A stretch of 64,000 nt of DNA from Atherix ibis. Taxonomy: Eukaryota > Arthropoda > Insecta > Diptera > Athericidae. The translations under genes and the position numbers were made by a program. Of the stretch, positions 1 through 11,280 are shown piece by piece. Where the stretch lies: positions 44,647,667 to 44,711,666 of the forward strand of contig OY282610.1 in NCBI GenBank assembly GCA_958298945.1. Direction: 5' to 3'. Position 1 is the stretch's first letter. Each line of letters opens with the position of its first letter. The notes beneath the pieces are model-generated. The model was not told the origin of the DNA and did no database searches. It saw only the letters and a program-made list of their open reading frames with translations.

Positions 1-1
1 T

Positions 2-285
2 GGTAGATGTACTCAACATTGAAACCACTCTTTTATCCTTACATGCAAGCAGCATTTTTTTGTTGTGCTTCTTAACAGTGACAACTTTGCTTGGTGTACA
101 TTTAGGCTTCTTTATTAAACTTGGTAACCCTTTCCTATTCGTCATTATTGTTCCAGTCAGATGGCATTTTAATTTTAATAGTTCATCTGCTAATGGAAGG
201 CTAGTATAATATCTATCAGTGCACATGTGATAGCCCTGTGCAAAAGGAATTCTCTGTAAAAGTACCATATAGCTATTGTTTATGG
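2..285 (-). pseudogene. piggyBac-family transposase fragment, cut by window edge
   Basis: Reading the minus strand, one frame is open from position 358 down to the window edge. The part below about 280 reads like the catalytic-domain half of a piggyBac transposase: GYHMCTDRYYTS, then LADELLKLKCHLTGTIM, then TNRKGLPSLIKK, ending in KDKRVVSMLST. These blocks match, in order, the family's GY.L..D.FYTS, LA..L, LTGT...NRKG.P and KDKR.V.MLST motifs; the aspartate in CTDRYYTS aligns with a catalytic aspartate of the family (established family knowledge). There is no stop or frameshift in the visible part, so decay is recent or slight. Above 285 the match is lost and the satellite begins, so the 5' part is missing or displaced. 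The rest of the gene would lie to the left of the window. Whether it is a mobile copy or a domesticated PGBD-like gene cannot be judged from this piece. Confidence 0.8.
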
Positions 286-1290
286 CGCCGCTGCAGCGCC
301 TAACGAGTGGAATCATTTTATATGTGTCGCCTTGGCGGCGCCTAACGAGCACAAAGGGCTAAATTTTTTGTGCTCTCTGCGTGCATTATTTTTTTAAATT
401 CCACAGTTTCCCGAGACCGAAAATTTTGTGCTTCCTCTGCGCCCAGCAATGTTTGAATTCTAAATTTTTTTGGAAAGTTCCGCAATTTTTTGTACATCGA
501 TCGTCCACTATTTTTGGTAAATTCCACAGTTTCTTCACACGGAGACTTCAAATTTTTCGTGCTTTCTTGGCGTCCAGCATTTTTTTAGTTCTACATTTTC
601 TGTGGTTCCATTGCGTTCAAGTTGGACAATTTCTTGCATTTTGTATTTTTTGCGTCCACTGGTTTTTTTTAGTAAATTCTGCAGTTTCCTTAATTCAAAA
701 ATTTTTAAGCTGCGTTTGTGTCAACATTTTTTATGCTTCTTCTGCATCCAGTAATTTTTAAATTCTAACACACACATTTTCTGTATATCTTTGGCGTCCA
801 TTATTTTTTTTAATTCCACAGTTTCCAGAAGCCAAAATTGTTGTGTTTTCTCTGCGCCCAGAAATTTCTGAATTCTAAATTTTTTGTGCTTTTATATATT
901 AGGATCAACGCTCAAGACTTCCACAATTTTTTGTACATCGAGCATCCACTATTTTTGGTAAATTCTACAGTTTCTTGAAATCATCATTTTTTAAGTTCTA
1001 CATTTTCTGTGGTTCTTTTGCATTCAAGCTCGAAAACTTCTTGCATTTTATAGCGCACGGTTTTTTTAGCAATTTCTACGGTTTCCTAAATTAAACAATT
1101 TTTAGGCTGCGTTTGTGTCAACATTTTTTAAAGTTCCACAATTTTTTCAGTCTCCTGACGTTATTATTTTTTTTGCTTCTTCTGCGTCCATTATTTTTTT
1201 AAATTCTAACGCACATATTTTCTGTTTATTTTTGGAGTCCATTATTTTTTTTACATTCCTGAGAGGAAGGCTCATTGCTCAGCCCAAACT
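285..1290. repeat. Degenerate satellite, roughly 0.4 kb higher-order period
   Basis: T-rich DNA made of diverged short units of the type 'aattccacagttt ... ttttgtgctt ... tctgcgtcca'. Landmarks recur: 'tttgtacatcga' then 'ccactatttttggtaaatt' occurs near 488 and near 931, and 'gctgcgtttgtgtcaacat' near 709 and near 1104, so two higher-order units of about 400-440 bp are visible. Open frames here are by-products of the T-rich units. The left border abuts the piggyBac fragment. Confidence 0.75.
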
Positions 1291-2999
1291 CAGGTAGAGC
1301 ATTAAGGCAGATAAATCTTTGCCAGTGAATTTAACATTTTAAAATGAAATAAGGCTCCTATTAGAAAAATGATACTTTAAGTTATCATTACGTGCCTATT
1401 TGCCAAATTAAAATGTATTATGCTTCTCATCTTACGTATGGAACAATACTGAACAACTTTTTGCAAAATTCTTATTACTTTTACAATTTCTTAAATGTTT
1501 AGAGAAATTAAAACAATTTAGATAATTCAAGAATGTCTGAAATCTGCAATTTTAAACCAGAGTCACACAATGAGAGAATATATAATGAATCAATGCCGTC
1601 TTTGGATGCTGTAATAACTCATCCACTGACCATATGCATATCCATAGTCTGTTATTACTCCAAAAGTATACGCAACGTTTTATTTTCCCATACACATTTA
1701 GTATTCTTGTTTTTCTTTATTAATTAAATTTTTATTTGTTTTTCTTTTGCATAGAATATTGACTATATATATTATACCATATATTCCACAATAATTTTTT
1801 GTACAATCATCTTAAAAGAATTCTTCTATTTTACCTTCATTACTATTAATATTATTTATATAAAGAAAAAAAGGTGGTATTTTTTTCATATAACAGAATT
1901 TTCTTAAAAACATTTATTATTATTGTAATTGAAGAAAAAAAATGGATTTAATTATTGCCATTTAACGAAAATCTATTACGTTAAAAAAAAAAGTTGATTA
2001 CATAATATATGTGAGAGAGAGAAAAAAAAATTGGTCTGATAGGGAGGGATAAACAATTGAGATAGCATAAATTGTTAGATGAGATAAAAAAAATTCTAAA
2101 AAAAAATACGCTTACATTTGAACTAAGAGCGAGGCCATTTTTTATATAGGAAAATACTTAGTTTTACTCGTAAATATAATAAATAAATAAATAAATAAAT
2201 ATATATTTACGTTTATTTAAAAGAAAGTTAATAAATATAAATAAACATATATATAAATGTATGATTGTTCGTATGTGTGTATAAAATAAAAGGTGAAGAG
2301 ACGAAAATAAAACAAAACAAGTTAAACGGTAGCTTTTATGTGGCTTACCTTAAGCATGATTGTACCGGTACTACTACTATTATTATTATTATTATTATTA
2401 TTACAATTTTCATTTAAAATTAACCGAGAGTAATTCAAAAAGACGGAAGAAAATAATTAAATAGATAATGCGGCGGGGCCCACAGTTACAACTTGCAAAA
2501 TTATTTTTAAACTTTATTTATAACGGGCGTTTTTTTTAATTGTTTGATTTTTGGTTGTATAACAAAAAAAAACATCATAAAAGAAGAAAACGAAATGGAA
2601 TTATTCCTCATCATACAAACAACCATTTGGAGTCGATTCATGTACGAAAATATCACCTACGAAGCATACCCAGAAAAAATTCCGGGGCATAGGAGAAAGT
2701 CCTTAAGAAAGCCCTTAACCACACCAAAAGAGGAAGGGGCAATACAAGAATGGCGTGTTCTGCATTTGGCCACATTGGTTTTTACCCAATGATCACGCAC
2801 TAAACCCCGACAGCCTTTTTGCAATATTGGATTTTTTAAAGGCTGCCATTGATGATAAAAATCAACTCGTATTCCGCATAAATGCTTGCAGACAATCCAA
2901 AAGCGTTGTCAGATTTGCATCCCATCAGAAATGTGAAAATATTTTTTAAAAAAAGGACGAAAAAACGACAATTTTAAATGTAAAATGCAAGTGACGAGT
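1291..2999. other. AT-rich intergenic stretch with microsatellites and one weak coding relic
   Basis: No gene was recognised. The stretch holds an AAAT microsatellite near 2176-2200 and an ACT/ATT trinucleotide run near 2369-2402. Between 2590 and 2945 the base composition is less skewed, and pieces of open frame occur in two plus-strand frames (for example WFLPNDHALNPDSLFAILDF at about 2776-2835). This looks like a frameshifted transposon or gene relic, but no family could be named. Confidence 0.4.
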
Positions 3000-4190
3000 G
3001 ATTTTTTTAATTGCTTGGTTATCAAATTTCCAACAAAAAAAAAACAAAGAAAAATTGCCAAAGTGAAATGATTATTTTTATTTGAATCAATAAATTAACG
3101 CTTCCCATTTACTTTTTAAGGATTATTTCATGTAAATGTTGACCGTGACAACGTTTTAGTGATCTGTGCTAGAGGGCCAATTTTGAGCAATCTCAGCTGG
3201 TATCTTGCTAATAATACAATAACACGTGTAATGTTGTCTTCCAATGACGCTGGTTTATCGGCATAGATGAGTAACTTCACATAGCCCCATAAAAACTAGT
3301 CTAGAGGTGTCAAATTGCACGATCTAGGCGGCCAACTAACCGAATTCATCTCTCAATATGTCCATTGTTTCACATGCTGTGTGGCATGTAGCACCGTCTT
3401 GTTAAAACCACATGTCGACCAAATGCAGTTCTTCCATTTTGGGCAAAAAAAAGTCCGAAATCATCGAGCAATAGCGGGCGCCATTGCGGCCATCGTTATC
3501 TTCAAAGAAATTCGGACTAAACAGTAGATTTTTTTGGGCCCAATGGGGCAGTTATTATTTTGCCTGTGGTTGTTCATCAGACCAAATGCGACAATTTTGC
3601 TTATTCACATACCCATTCAATCAGAAATGAGTTTCATCGCGTAGCGCAATTTTTTGGTAAAAAAAAAACAGAATTTTCTCATGTTGTTCTAAGGCCTACT
3701 CAACCCCTAAAATTCGACGCTTTGACAGGTCGTTCGACTTCAGTTCTTCAGCTCACGAACTGTATTTCGTTTCAGACTAAGATTCTTGCGTAAAATCTTC
3801 CACATAGTCGAGCAACACAATCCCAATTGCTGTGAACGGCGACGTATGCACAAATCTCGCTCTTCACCAATATTGGACGCACACAGGTTGGTGGTTTGAT
3901 GTCAAATAGTGTAAAATTGCTGCGAAATTTTGTCACTATGGCTTGAATTGCTTGATTAGTAGGTCCGATTATGATGACCATTAACTGGTCGAAGTATATG
4001 AAAGGCATTTTTCACAGAGCACGAATGTTGATAATAAAATTCAATAATTTGAAAGCGTTGGTCGGATGTAAGTCTTTCCACGGTAAAATGGCAATGGTAA
4101 CTCAGCACTTTTAACTTTAACACACGTCACGTGTCTTGTGTAATCTGTCAAAAAAACACCCGATACATAATGAAAAACCAAACCTTAAAC
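3000..4190 (-). mobile_element. Decayed Tc1/mariner-superfamily transposase, copy 1
   Basis: The minus strand aligns along nearly its whole length with the plus-strand copy at 20310-21440. It starts at about 4083 with the same N-terminal segment (RLTxxQ..., then EFYYQHSCSVKN). A block corresponding to DEAHFWLNG follows, but with Thr for Ala and a stop codon for Trp, then a QDGATCHTA block holding the second catalytic Asp, and a segment related to SCDLTPLDYFLWGYVK that is frameshifted. Several in-frame stops and shifts make it inactive. A poly-T stretch and 'gcttggttatc' at its low-coordinate side mark the approximate 3' end. Boundaries are from similarity to the other copy; clear terminal inverted repeats and a TA duplication were not found. 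Confidence 0.8.
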
Positions 4191-4257
4191 TTTTGAATGG
4201 TGAACTTAATTTGAAGAAAAAAAAACAAAACATGAAAATAAAAATTAGAACAAAAAT

Positions 4258-5640
4258 AGTCACCTGGGTGAGTTTAAGGGGATATAAGACGAAGAGTAGA
4301 TGTCAAAAATACTGAGTTACTAAGTATGGTAAAAAAATTAAAGTAATAAAGTATGTCTATTTTGTTTATACGTTTGCGCCTGCGTATTTTGTGCACGTGC
4401 CACCGAATATAATTTTTGTTTTTGTTGCTGATCAAGCCTTGCATCGGCCTGAATATTAGTTTTTAATTGCTGCCGACGATTTCTTGTAATGTGTTGACAT
4501 TTCATTATGAGTTTAACCATTATATTTTATTGAGTTCTTTATAAATTTAAAATTGCATTTCTTAAATTGAAATCTTTTCCCGTATTTCGTCTGGCCGCGG
4601 CGCAAGGGCAACCTCTTTAAGCACATTTTTCATAACATTTTCGCAGACTTCTAACACAATATACCAAGAATACTGAATAACTACAGAATAAGGGATCTGA
4701 TGTGATTTTTGACGTCGGTAGGGGCAAATCTTCTAAAGACGCTGTCGTGATACTGATCCCTACAATATGTGGGATTTTTGCCCAACAGGTATTAAGTACT
4801 TCATTGGAAGTAACCGTCATGTATTAAGTACTTCATTGGAAGTAACATAGACTGACATCAAGTCTATTATCCTATTTAAGCTGCATGCTGCGCTTTTCTC
4901 ATTCCTTCTTCCTGGCTACGCTTTTTTATTACTCGAGATGCGGATTCACATACCACACCCCAACATGCACACCTATTCACCGATTAATTTTTCCCGCTAC
5001 CTTCCTTTGTGGGCTGACAATTAAAGCATGTCACATTAACTCTTATCTTAAAGCGGCATATGAAAATATTCCCTGAAGCCCACACTGCGCCACATAGTGG
5101 TCCACTTTTGCATGGCCTCTTCCATTCCCCGTGGCTATGTCAGGAATAGGATGATGCGTCCATCTTCTTTTAGTCGATAAATTCCAGTGTCGCTGCCATC
5201 TCGTCACTTTCGCATTTATTTCCTCCCAGTTGATGGTGAGACGATCGATCTCATTTCTCTCCCGTCATCGATGATAAATTCTGGCCAAAATATTCTCGAT
5301 ACTCGAAATGTACTTCGACGATATACGGCTATCAACTGACGTTTGTACGTTCCCGTCATCATAGCTTCGGTCCATAATGGGGCTGATTACTTTGGATAGA
5401 AGCCTGCGTCAGCTGTGTCTGAGCCCTCCATGGTTAGGTATGATCCTTACTAAGGCGTTCCCAACCTGACTTGCCATTTAGCAGCGATTCTCAGATGTTC
5501 ACCAAAGCTCAAGCTACAGGTATCGTAACCTAGGCTGCGAGGTAATATCGCAGTTACCGATGGTGATATTAATAGACTACTTTACTTCCCTGTTGATCAC
5601 TAGTAATGCCTCGGTTTACATTTTTAACCCATAGAAGGCA
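4258..5640 (-). mobile_element. R1-like LINE 3' region relic, copy 1
   Basis: This segment is repeated in direct orientation at 8085-9025 with the same order of blocks. On the minus strand both read as the C-terminal side of the reverse-transcriptase ORF of an R1/I-type non-LTR retrotransposon: a block like 'W.EAMVTRTYKRQVMAVYRRSTLRV' (seen most clearly in copy 2 and here at about 5300-5370), followed by a decayed zinc-knuckle side. Stops and shifts are frequent. A small internal direct duplication of 'gtattaagtacttcattgga' sits at about 4789 and 4819. The 62 bp at the left end (4258-4320) also matches 8085-8145, so the shared unit extends beyond the LINE frame. Confidence 0.6.
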
Positions 5641-5769
5641 GAATGAACGGTGCAAAAATTTAAACAGGACATCCAGCGTAATAATTTAAGAAAATAATAA
5701 TTCAGTGTTTCTTGAAAAAAATAATAATCACAAATAATTGCTATCAATAGTGAATGGATAAAAAAATAT

Positions 5770-7159
5770 TGTTAGGGTCCAACATAGATTCGATGAATAG
5801 GGTAAAAATCTTTCAATCGCTGTTCAGACTCAACCGCTTACAATCGCTGTTCAGACTCAACTAAAACTAAAACTAAACTAAACCAAACTAAACTCTCTCT
5901 CTCTCGCGAGCAGCGCTCGTATTCACACTCTCTGGAACCGGTTGTCTGGAATCTTATAGAATACGTCACAGAGCCACGCCACGTCGTAATAATATATTTT
6001 ATTAGAACTAAAATGTTAAATTCATTGATTAAGTTAATTCCGTATTGATTTGCAAAAAAAAGGGTAATTAAAAATAGGCTCGAGTGTCCTCTTTCTTCTT
6101 TTTCAGTCTTTTGTCAATCTCAGATGCCTTTATACTCTAAAAATACACAGTTTGAAATGTGCTTATCATTATCTGTCAGTTTGGCTTACGAAACACCGCA
6201 CCATTTAGGATAAAACTTCCCCGAATGCGGAAAAACTAGAAACTCCGCTTATAAACGAAATATTTTGCGCGCTATTCAACTTATTTTTATTGATTCTTTC
6301 TCTTTCGGTGTAATGTATTGATGGGAACGATGACTCTTCCGCATAAATCGGAATCAACCTCATCGATGACTTGAATGATTTTGTTCTACAGCTTGGCATG
6401 TGTTGTCGTTTAATTGGTGTACTCTATAGAAAAGAGATCTTGACGGCCAGTTGACAGCAGCATGTCTCGAAATAGCGCCACGTGGAAAGTTCGTCTGCAA
6501 TGAGTCCTCTATTTCCACTTCTGTATGGCAAGGAACTATATATCGTCCAACTGAGGCCAAAGTAAAGCTCGATACCTGTCGGCATTGACAGAAACTGTCG
6601 CACCAGCTTTATTTCGAAAGCAGTACAGCGCTCGATGGTGCTGGCCGATCAAAATCTACATCAAAAAGTAAATTTTTCTCGATGCAAAAGAAGCTCCCGG
6701 AACTGTTGTGGTTGTTGCTAAAAATGCGCTTCGTCCTAAATATGACTTTTTCACCAAATCTGGGATTTGCTAAGATTACGGTATCTCGTCGCGTTGTTTC
6801 TTCGTATAGTTCTCCATAATTAAATGGTGGCTATAGCAGAAAGAAACCGTATAAGCATGACAGCTCTGTCATCTGAAACGTCAAAGTAATATTCTGTCAA
6901 AGTTTGAGAAAAAATAACAAAATTAGATTGTGTAATTTTCGGATAAAAATAACAAAATTCTGACGTGACATCGAGTGTGTTTTGAATTCCACCAGAAAGT
7001 TTGATTTTCACTGTTATTCTTAATAATGAAAGAGAAGAAAACAGAAAATGTGCTCTTTTTCAATGTCAAGTTTATTTATATAGAAACGGGCTGTCAAAAG
7101 CCTTCTTATATGAAGTTGTTCAATACTTGTATTAAAGAACTTCTGAATAGGACCCTACA
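5770..7159. mobile_element. Putative 1.39 kb element with inverted ends, hosting a mariner relic
   Basis: The stretch begins with 'tgttagggtcc' (5770-5780) and ends with 'ggaccctaca' (7150-7159), inverted copies apart from one indel. That is typical of LTR ends (TG...CA) or of short terminal inverted repeats. Inside the left end are a 21-bp direct repeat (5814-5834 and 5841-5861), an A-rich leader-like run, a CT/GA tract (5894-5905) and a heat-shock-element-like GAA-nn-TTA-nn-GAA array (5949-5961). No target-site duplication was found. It could be a solo LTR or a MITE; the identity is uncertain. Confidence 0.4.
6190..7010 (-). mobile_element. Decayed Tc1/mariner-superfamily transposase fragment
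   Basis: On the minus strand at about 6420-6600 the frames give VNADRYRALL and WPQLDD, and then, in another frame, RGAISRHAAVNWPSRS. These correspond to the region around the second and third catalytic acidic residues in the insect mariner-like family (VNG.RYR..., ...WPPRSCDLTPLDFFLWG). The DLTPLD part has been lost to frameshifts. Neighbouring sequence up to about 7010 is compatible with the rest of the transposase but is too decayed to align by eye. It sits inside the 5770-7159 element. Confidence 0.6.
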
Positions 7160-7199
7160 TTATATTTTCATATTTGTATAGGGAATATTCTGTCCGCAT

Positions 7200-7770
7200 A
7201 TTTAATTCAAGCGGCGAGAAATCGAACAACGTACATATTTACGGTGTAGACATAACAACACCCTCTGACATCTGGTTTTCGTTATGGAAATTTCGTGAAT
7301 TCCAAACGCCTAATTAATATACATTTTAACTCATTTATTTTGAAGAAAAATATAATTTTAACATAACGATAGTCAATAATTTTAAGATTTTTTTCAATCA
7401 TTTGGAATTTATTTTATAAAAATATTTTGCATGTAAATTTTCTAAACTTTCGGAAAATTTGCAGACGCCATTCATCATGAAGTGGTAGTATACCGAACAT
7501 TTTGTATATTTAACTTTTATATTTTATTTGTAGTTTTGGCATATATTTGGCAAATTGAATTTCATGTTCGTTTTTATTTAATGTCTAAAGTAAGTATAAG
7601 TTGATTCACTTTCGTAAATAGTTTTATTTTGTAAAGTAACATTATAATAGAGAAAAAAAATGGAATGTTTTGCAAGTATGTGCGTTCTTACGAATGTATT
7701 TTCGAAATAAATGGACACAATTTTTGTGTAGACACCTGTCGAGGAGTTCTATAATCTAAGGTTTGACATA
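7200..7770 (+). repeat. Dispersed repeat, blocks shared with 42780-44530 and 47560-47660
   Basis: Three blocks are shared in the same order with the region at 42930-44445. Block A (7209-7310) contains 'gcggcgagaaatcg' and 'gacatctggttttcg'; it matches 42930-43035 and, inverted, 47560-47650. Block B (7440-7510), with 'gaagtggtagtataccgaa', matches 43190-43265. Block C (7687-7765), with 'cttacgaatgtatt' and 'atttttgtgtagac', matches 44357-44440. Block B also recurs inverted at 7985-8035 and 9034-9090. No coding was seen; it is probably a non-autonomous element. Confidence 0.6.
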
Positions 7771-8084
7771 AGTCGGGCTCACACTGCATCAGCTGAAAGT
7801 TTGTGGACAAACTTTCAATTAAGAAGCTTTCGGAGAGGTCTCAAAAATGTCACCTTATACCAAAAAAAAAAAAAATATTCCAAAGGTCTTTACCTGTTTT
7901 TTTTTGTAAATACTCAACACTTGCAATTTAACTTTTTGAAAGTTGTCAAAATTGAAATTCTAAACTAAAGCCATAAAGTTCGATATGCCACCACTTCATG
8001 AAAAATGGCGTTTTTAAAATCCTGCGAAAGTCTTAAAAAAGCATCGATTTTAATGGTGTCTTTACAAAAAGAGATCTAAAATAC
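7771..8084. other. Non-coding gap with an inverted copy of block B
   Basis: No gene is visible. The right half (7985-8035) carries 'cgatatgccaccacttcatg', the reverse complement of block B at 7440-7510 and nearly identical to 9042-9061. Confidence 0.5.
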
Positions 8085-9025
8085 AGTCACCTTTGTGACT
8101 TTATGGGGATAGAAGGCGAGGAGTAGATGGCAAAAAATCGACACATTTTTCACACACTAACACAATATACCAAGAATACTGAACAAAGGATCTGATGTGA
8201 TTTTTGACGTGGGTAAGCAAGTCTTCTAAAGACGCTGTAGTGATACTGATCCCTACAGTTTGTGGGATTTTTGCCCACTAAAAAACCCACCTTTACTTTC
8301 TTCAAACATGTTTCCCCATGGAGCTATCGTCAGGTATTAAGTACTTCATTGGAAGTAGACTGTCATCAAGTCTATTATCCTATTTAGGCTGCAGGCTGCA
8401 CTTCTTTATTACTCGAGATGCGGATTCACATACCACACCCCAATATGCACACCTATTCACCTATGATTTTTTTCCGCTTCCTTCCTATCGTGGCTATGTC
8501 AGGAATAGGATGATGCGTCCATCCCCCGTGGCTATGCCAGTAATAGGATGATGCGTCCATCTTAGTTTAATGAACAAATCCCAGTGCCGCTGCTATTTCG
8601 CCATTTTCACATTTCTTTACTCCCTGCTGATGGTGAGCCGATGGATTTCATTTCTCTCCCGTCATCGATGATATATTCTGGCCAAAATATTCTCAAGACT
8701 CGAAGTGTACTTCGACGATATACGGCCATCACCTGACGCTTGTACGTTCTGGTCACCATAGCTTCGTTCCACAATGCGGCTGATAACTTTGGACAGAAGC
8801 CTGCGTCAGCTGTGTCTGAGTCCTCCATGGCTAGGTATGATCCTTACTAAGGCATTCACAACCTTACTAAGGCATTTTGGCAGCGATTCTCAGATGTTCA
8901 CCAAAGCTCAAGCCCTAGGCTACGATGTAATATCACGAAAGCTCCTTTACTTCCATGTTGATCGCTAGTACTGCCTCGGTTTACATTTTTAACCCATAGA
9001 AGGCAGATTGATCGCTGCAAAAATG
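8085..9025 (-). mobile_element. R1-like LINE 3' region relic, copy 2
   Basis: Direct repeat of 4258-5640. The clearest coding block is on the minus strand at about 8607-8828: FCPKLSAALWNEAMVTRTYK, then RQVMAVYRRSTLRVLRI, the pattern (W.EAL.....RR.....R...LRV) found after the reverse transcriptase in R1/I-clade LINEs. Downstream on the minus strand come a degenerate MDASSY block and an IRISS/NKE region, out of frame. Between 8457 and 8560 a short segment ('gtggctatgcca..aataggatgatgcgtccatc') is itself duplicated in tandem. It is a pseudo-element. Confidence 0.6.
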
Positions 9026-11179
9026 AAAGCTCTAAAGTTCGATATGCGACCACTTCATGAAAAATGGCGTTTTTAAAATCCTGCGAATGTCCAAAAAAGC
9101 AGCGATTGCAATATTGTTTTTTTTTGTAACTATAAAAGGATTTGAGAAGAAATTTTTACCGATCAGTTACTTTTCATAAATTAAATTGTACGAACAAATA
9201 AAGGACAAAACAAACTTTACCGACTGAAAGTATGCGCAAAATAAGAGTTTAATAAACGAAATAGCCGCATTTTAATAACTAAAATTCTTTTTTAGGGATC
9301 ATAACATAATTAAAGTTTTAATCGTTTTGAATAAATCAGAAAAAGAATTAATAATAAATAGTTCCCATTTCCGTTTTCCGATATATTATATAAAAATGGG
9401 AATTTTTGTAAAGTACATTTATTGACAGATCATCTCTTAATATTATATAGAGATAGGTCTCTAAAGTGAATGGAGCCGTAGCAACATACAAAAATTATAT
9501 TTTTTGACAATAAAAAAATGTCTGTATTTTTATACATACTCTAAAGATGGCCGCCACTATAATCACAATCTCATACGCGCCACTGTTAATGGCGGTTTAT
9601 TAGAAAAACGAGTATTTTTAACTACACCAGTGATTCTCAATTCATGTATAGACAATATAATAAAAAGTCTATTATTATATGGATATTTTTTTTAACGATA
9701 TTTAGTGAATATATTTATTTATTTTCGAAAATAGTTATTACTAACAATTATATTAATAATAATAAAAATAATAGTAGTTAAAAAAAATTATAATATAAGA
9801 ATTAATATAATATAATAAAATAAATATTAATATTAATAATAATTAATAATTAATAATAATAATAGTAATAAAAAAATAGTCTACTATATTTTATATGCAT
9901 AGGCAAAAGCATGCATCAACACATACATACATACTACAATATATTTTTGAAAGCAATTTTAAATATTTCAAAATTTAAAATAACATAAATATCTAAATGG
10001 TTGAAATAAACAAAACAAAAAACAAATAAAACTAATAATAATTTTTAAATGTCAATACTATTTATAAGCAATAGTACATAACAATATTCTAAATAATATC
10101 AAAAGTATGTAAGCAACAATTTTCAATTTGAAATTATTTCTTCTATTTGATTTTTAATTGTTTTGGTTTTTTTTTTTGTTATTTTATGTTTATATATATA
10201 TTTTTTTTGGTCGCTCTGTGATAAAAAAAATGTTTGTTTTTCTCTATTTTATACAATATGTACAATATACAACTTGGTTGAAATTTCCAAACAAATAGAA
10301 AAATCAATACTAAATAATGAATAAAAAATTTAAGAAAAGAAAAACAAAAATAACATCAACTTAAAAGATGGTAATGGAAACTATAATTAATACCAAGTTA
10401 CACAACAATAGATAAGGAATTTTCGTAATTAAATTTCAAATAAAAAAATAAAAACAAATAAAATAATATATAAGGAAAAAATATCCTCAAAGGAAATTAT
10501 GTTGAATTGATTGTAGCATTGTTTTAAAAACACTCATCAAAGAAAAAAGAAAGAATTTATTTTAAAAATATTTAAAAAAAAAAAACATAAACAAATGAAA
10601 TTATTTTTAATAAATTATTAGTAAATTTTCAATAATTTTCTTCTATAAAAATACTAAACTGATACTGAATATGTTCTAATAAAATATTATTGTACTGTAT
10701 TGTGTACATAACTAGTAACATATAAAATTGTAACTATCTGTACATAAATATATATACGAGTACATCCGCATATTATTTATTCTTTTGTATATTTTTAAAA
10801 TTTATAAATAATTTAATATAGAAAATCAAACAATAACAAACAACAGCAATAAAATTATAATAAAATGTATTAAATCGAAAAAGGAACATTTTGTATTAAA
10901 CGGTTTCAAATTTGGTAATTAAAATCTAACATCTAGAAAATATATTCTTTAATTTATAAAAGAAATCTCAGCTCATTTACGAAGAAAACATAAAATAATT
11001 TTTATTCGCTATTTAAATAATGATAATAAAATTAATCGTTGAAAAAATTCCTTAAATAAATCCAAAATTAATAAAGGCAAAAAAAATTCAAATTTTTGAA
11101 AGAAAAAAAAATCAATTTTGAGAGTAGTTCGTTAAATTTAAGAAATGATTTTTGAGGAATTTTTATGCTTAATTAAACC
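9026..11179. other. Very AT-rich tract, no gene seen
   Basis: After a copy of block B (9034-9105), the sequence becomes an A/T run with simple TAA/AAT repeats (9755-9880), TATA runs and poly-A. No convincing ORF or splice structure is visible. On the minus strand it lies downstream of the heat-shock-type promoter at 13237-13330 and could be transcribed from it, but no transcript boundary is visible. Confidence 0.5.
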
Positions 11180-11187
11180 GAAAGAAT

Positions 11188-11280
11188 ACGAAAAAGTATC
11201 GCGAATTTTGAATTTCCGTTATATTGGTACTGTTAATTTTTGACAGCTGCTTTGCTTGCACGTGTTTTGGCTCGTCTCGT
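11188..11280 (+). mobile_element. 5'-end fragment of the irritans-like mariner
   Basis: The stretch contains 'aaaaagtatcgcgaatttt' followed by 'gaatttccg' and then 'ttgacagctgctttgcttgc', 'acgtgttttggctcgtct'. These match the 5' end and leader of the mariner at 45606-46928 (same order at 45620-45795) with about 85 bp of its leader missing. The match stops after 'ggctcgtct', just before the transposase start region. It is an isolated remnant. Confidence 0.75.

Noticed and set aside
381..761. 126-residue ORF
   Set aside because: Phe-rich product of the T-rich satellite units; the frame follows the repeat.
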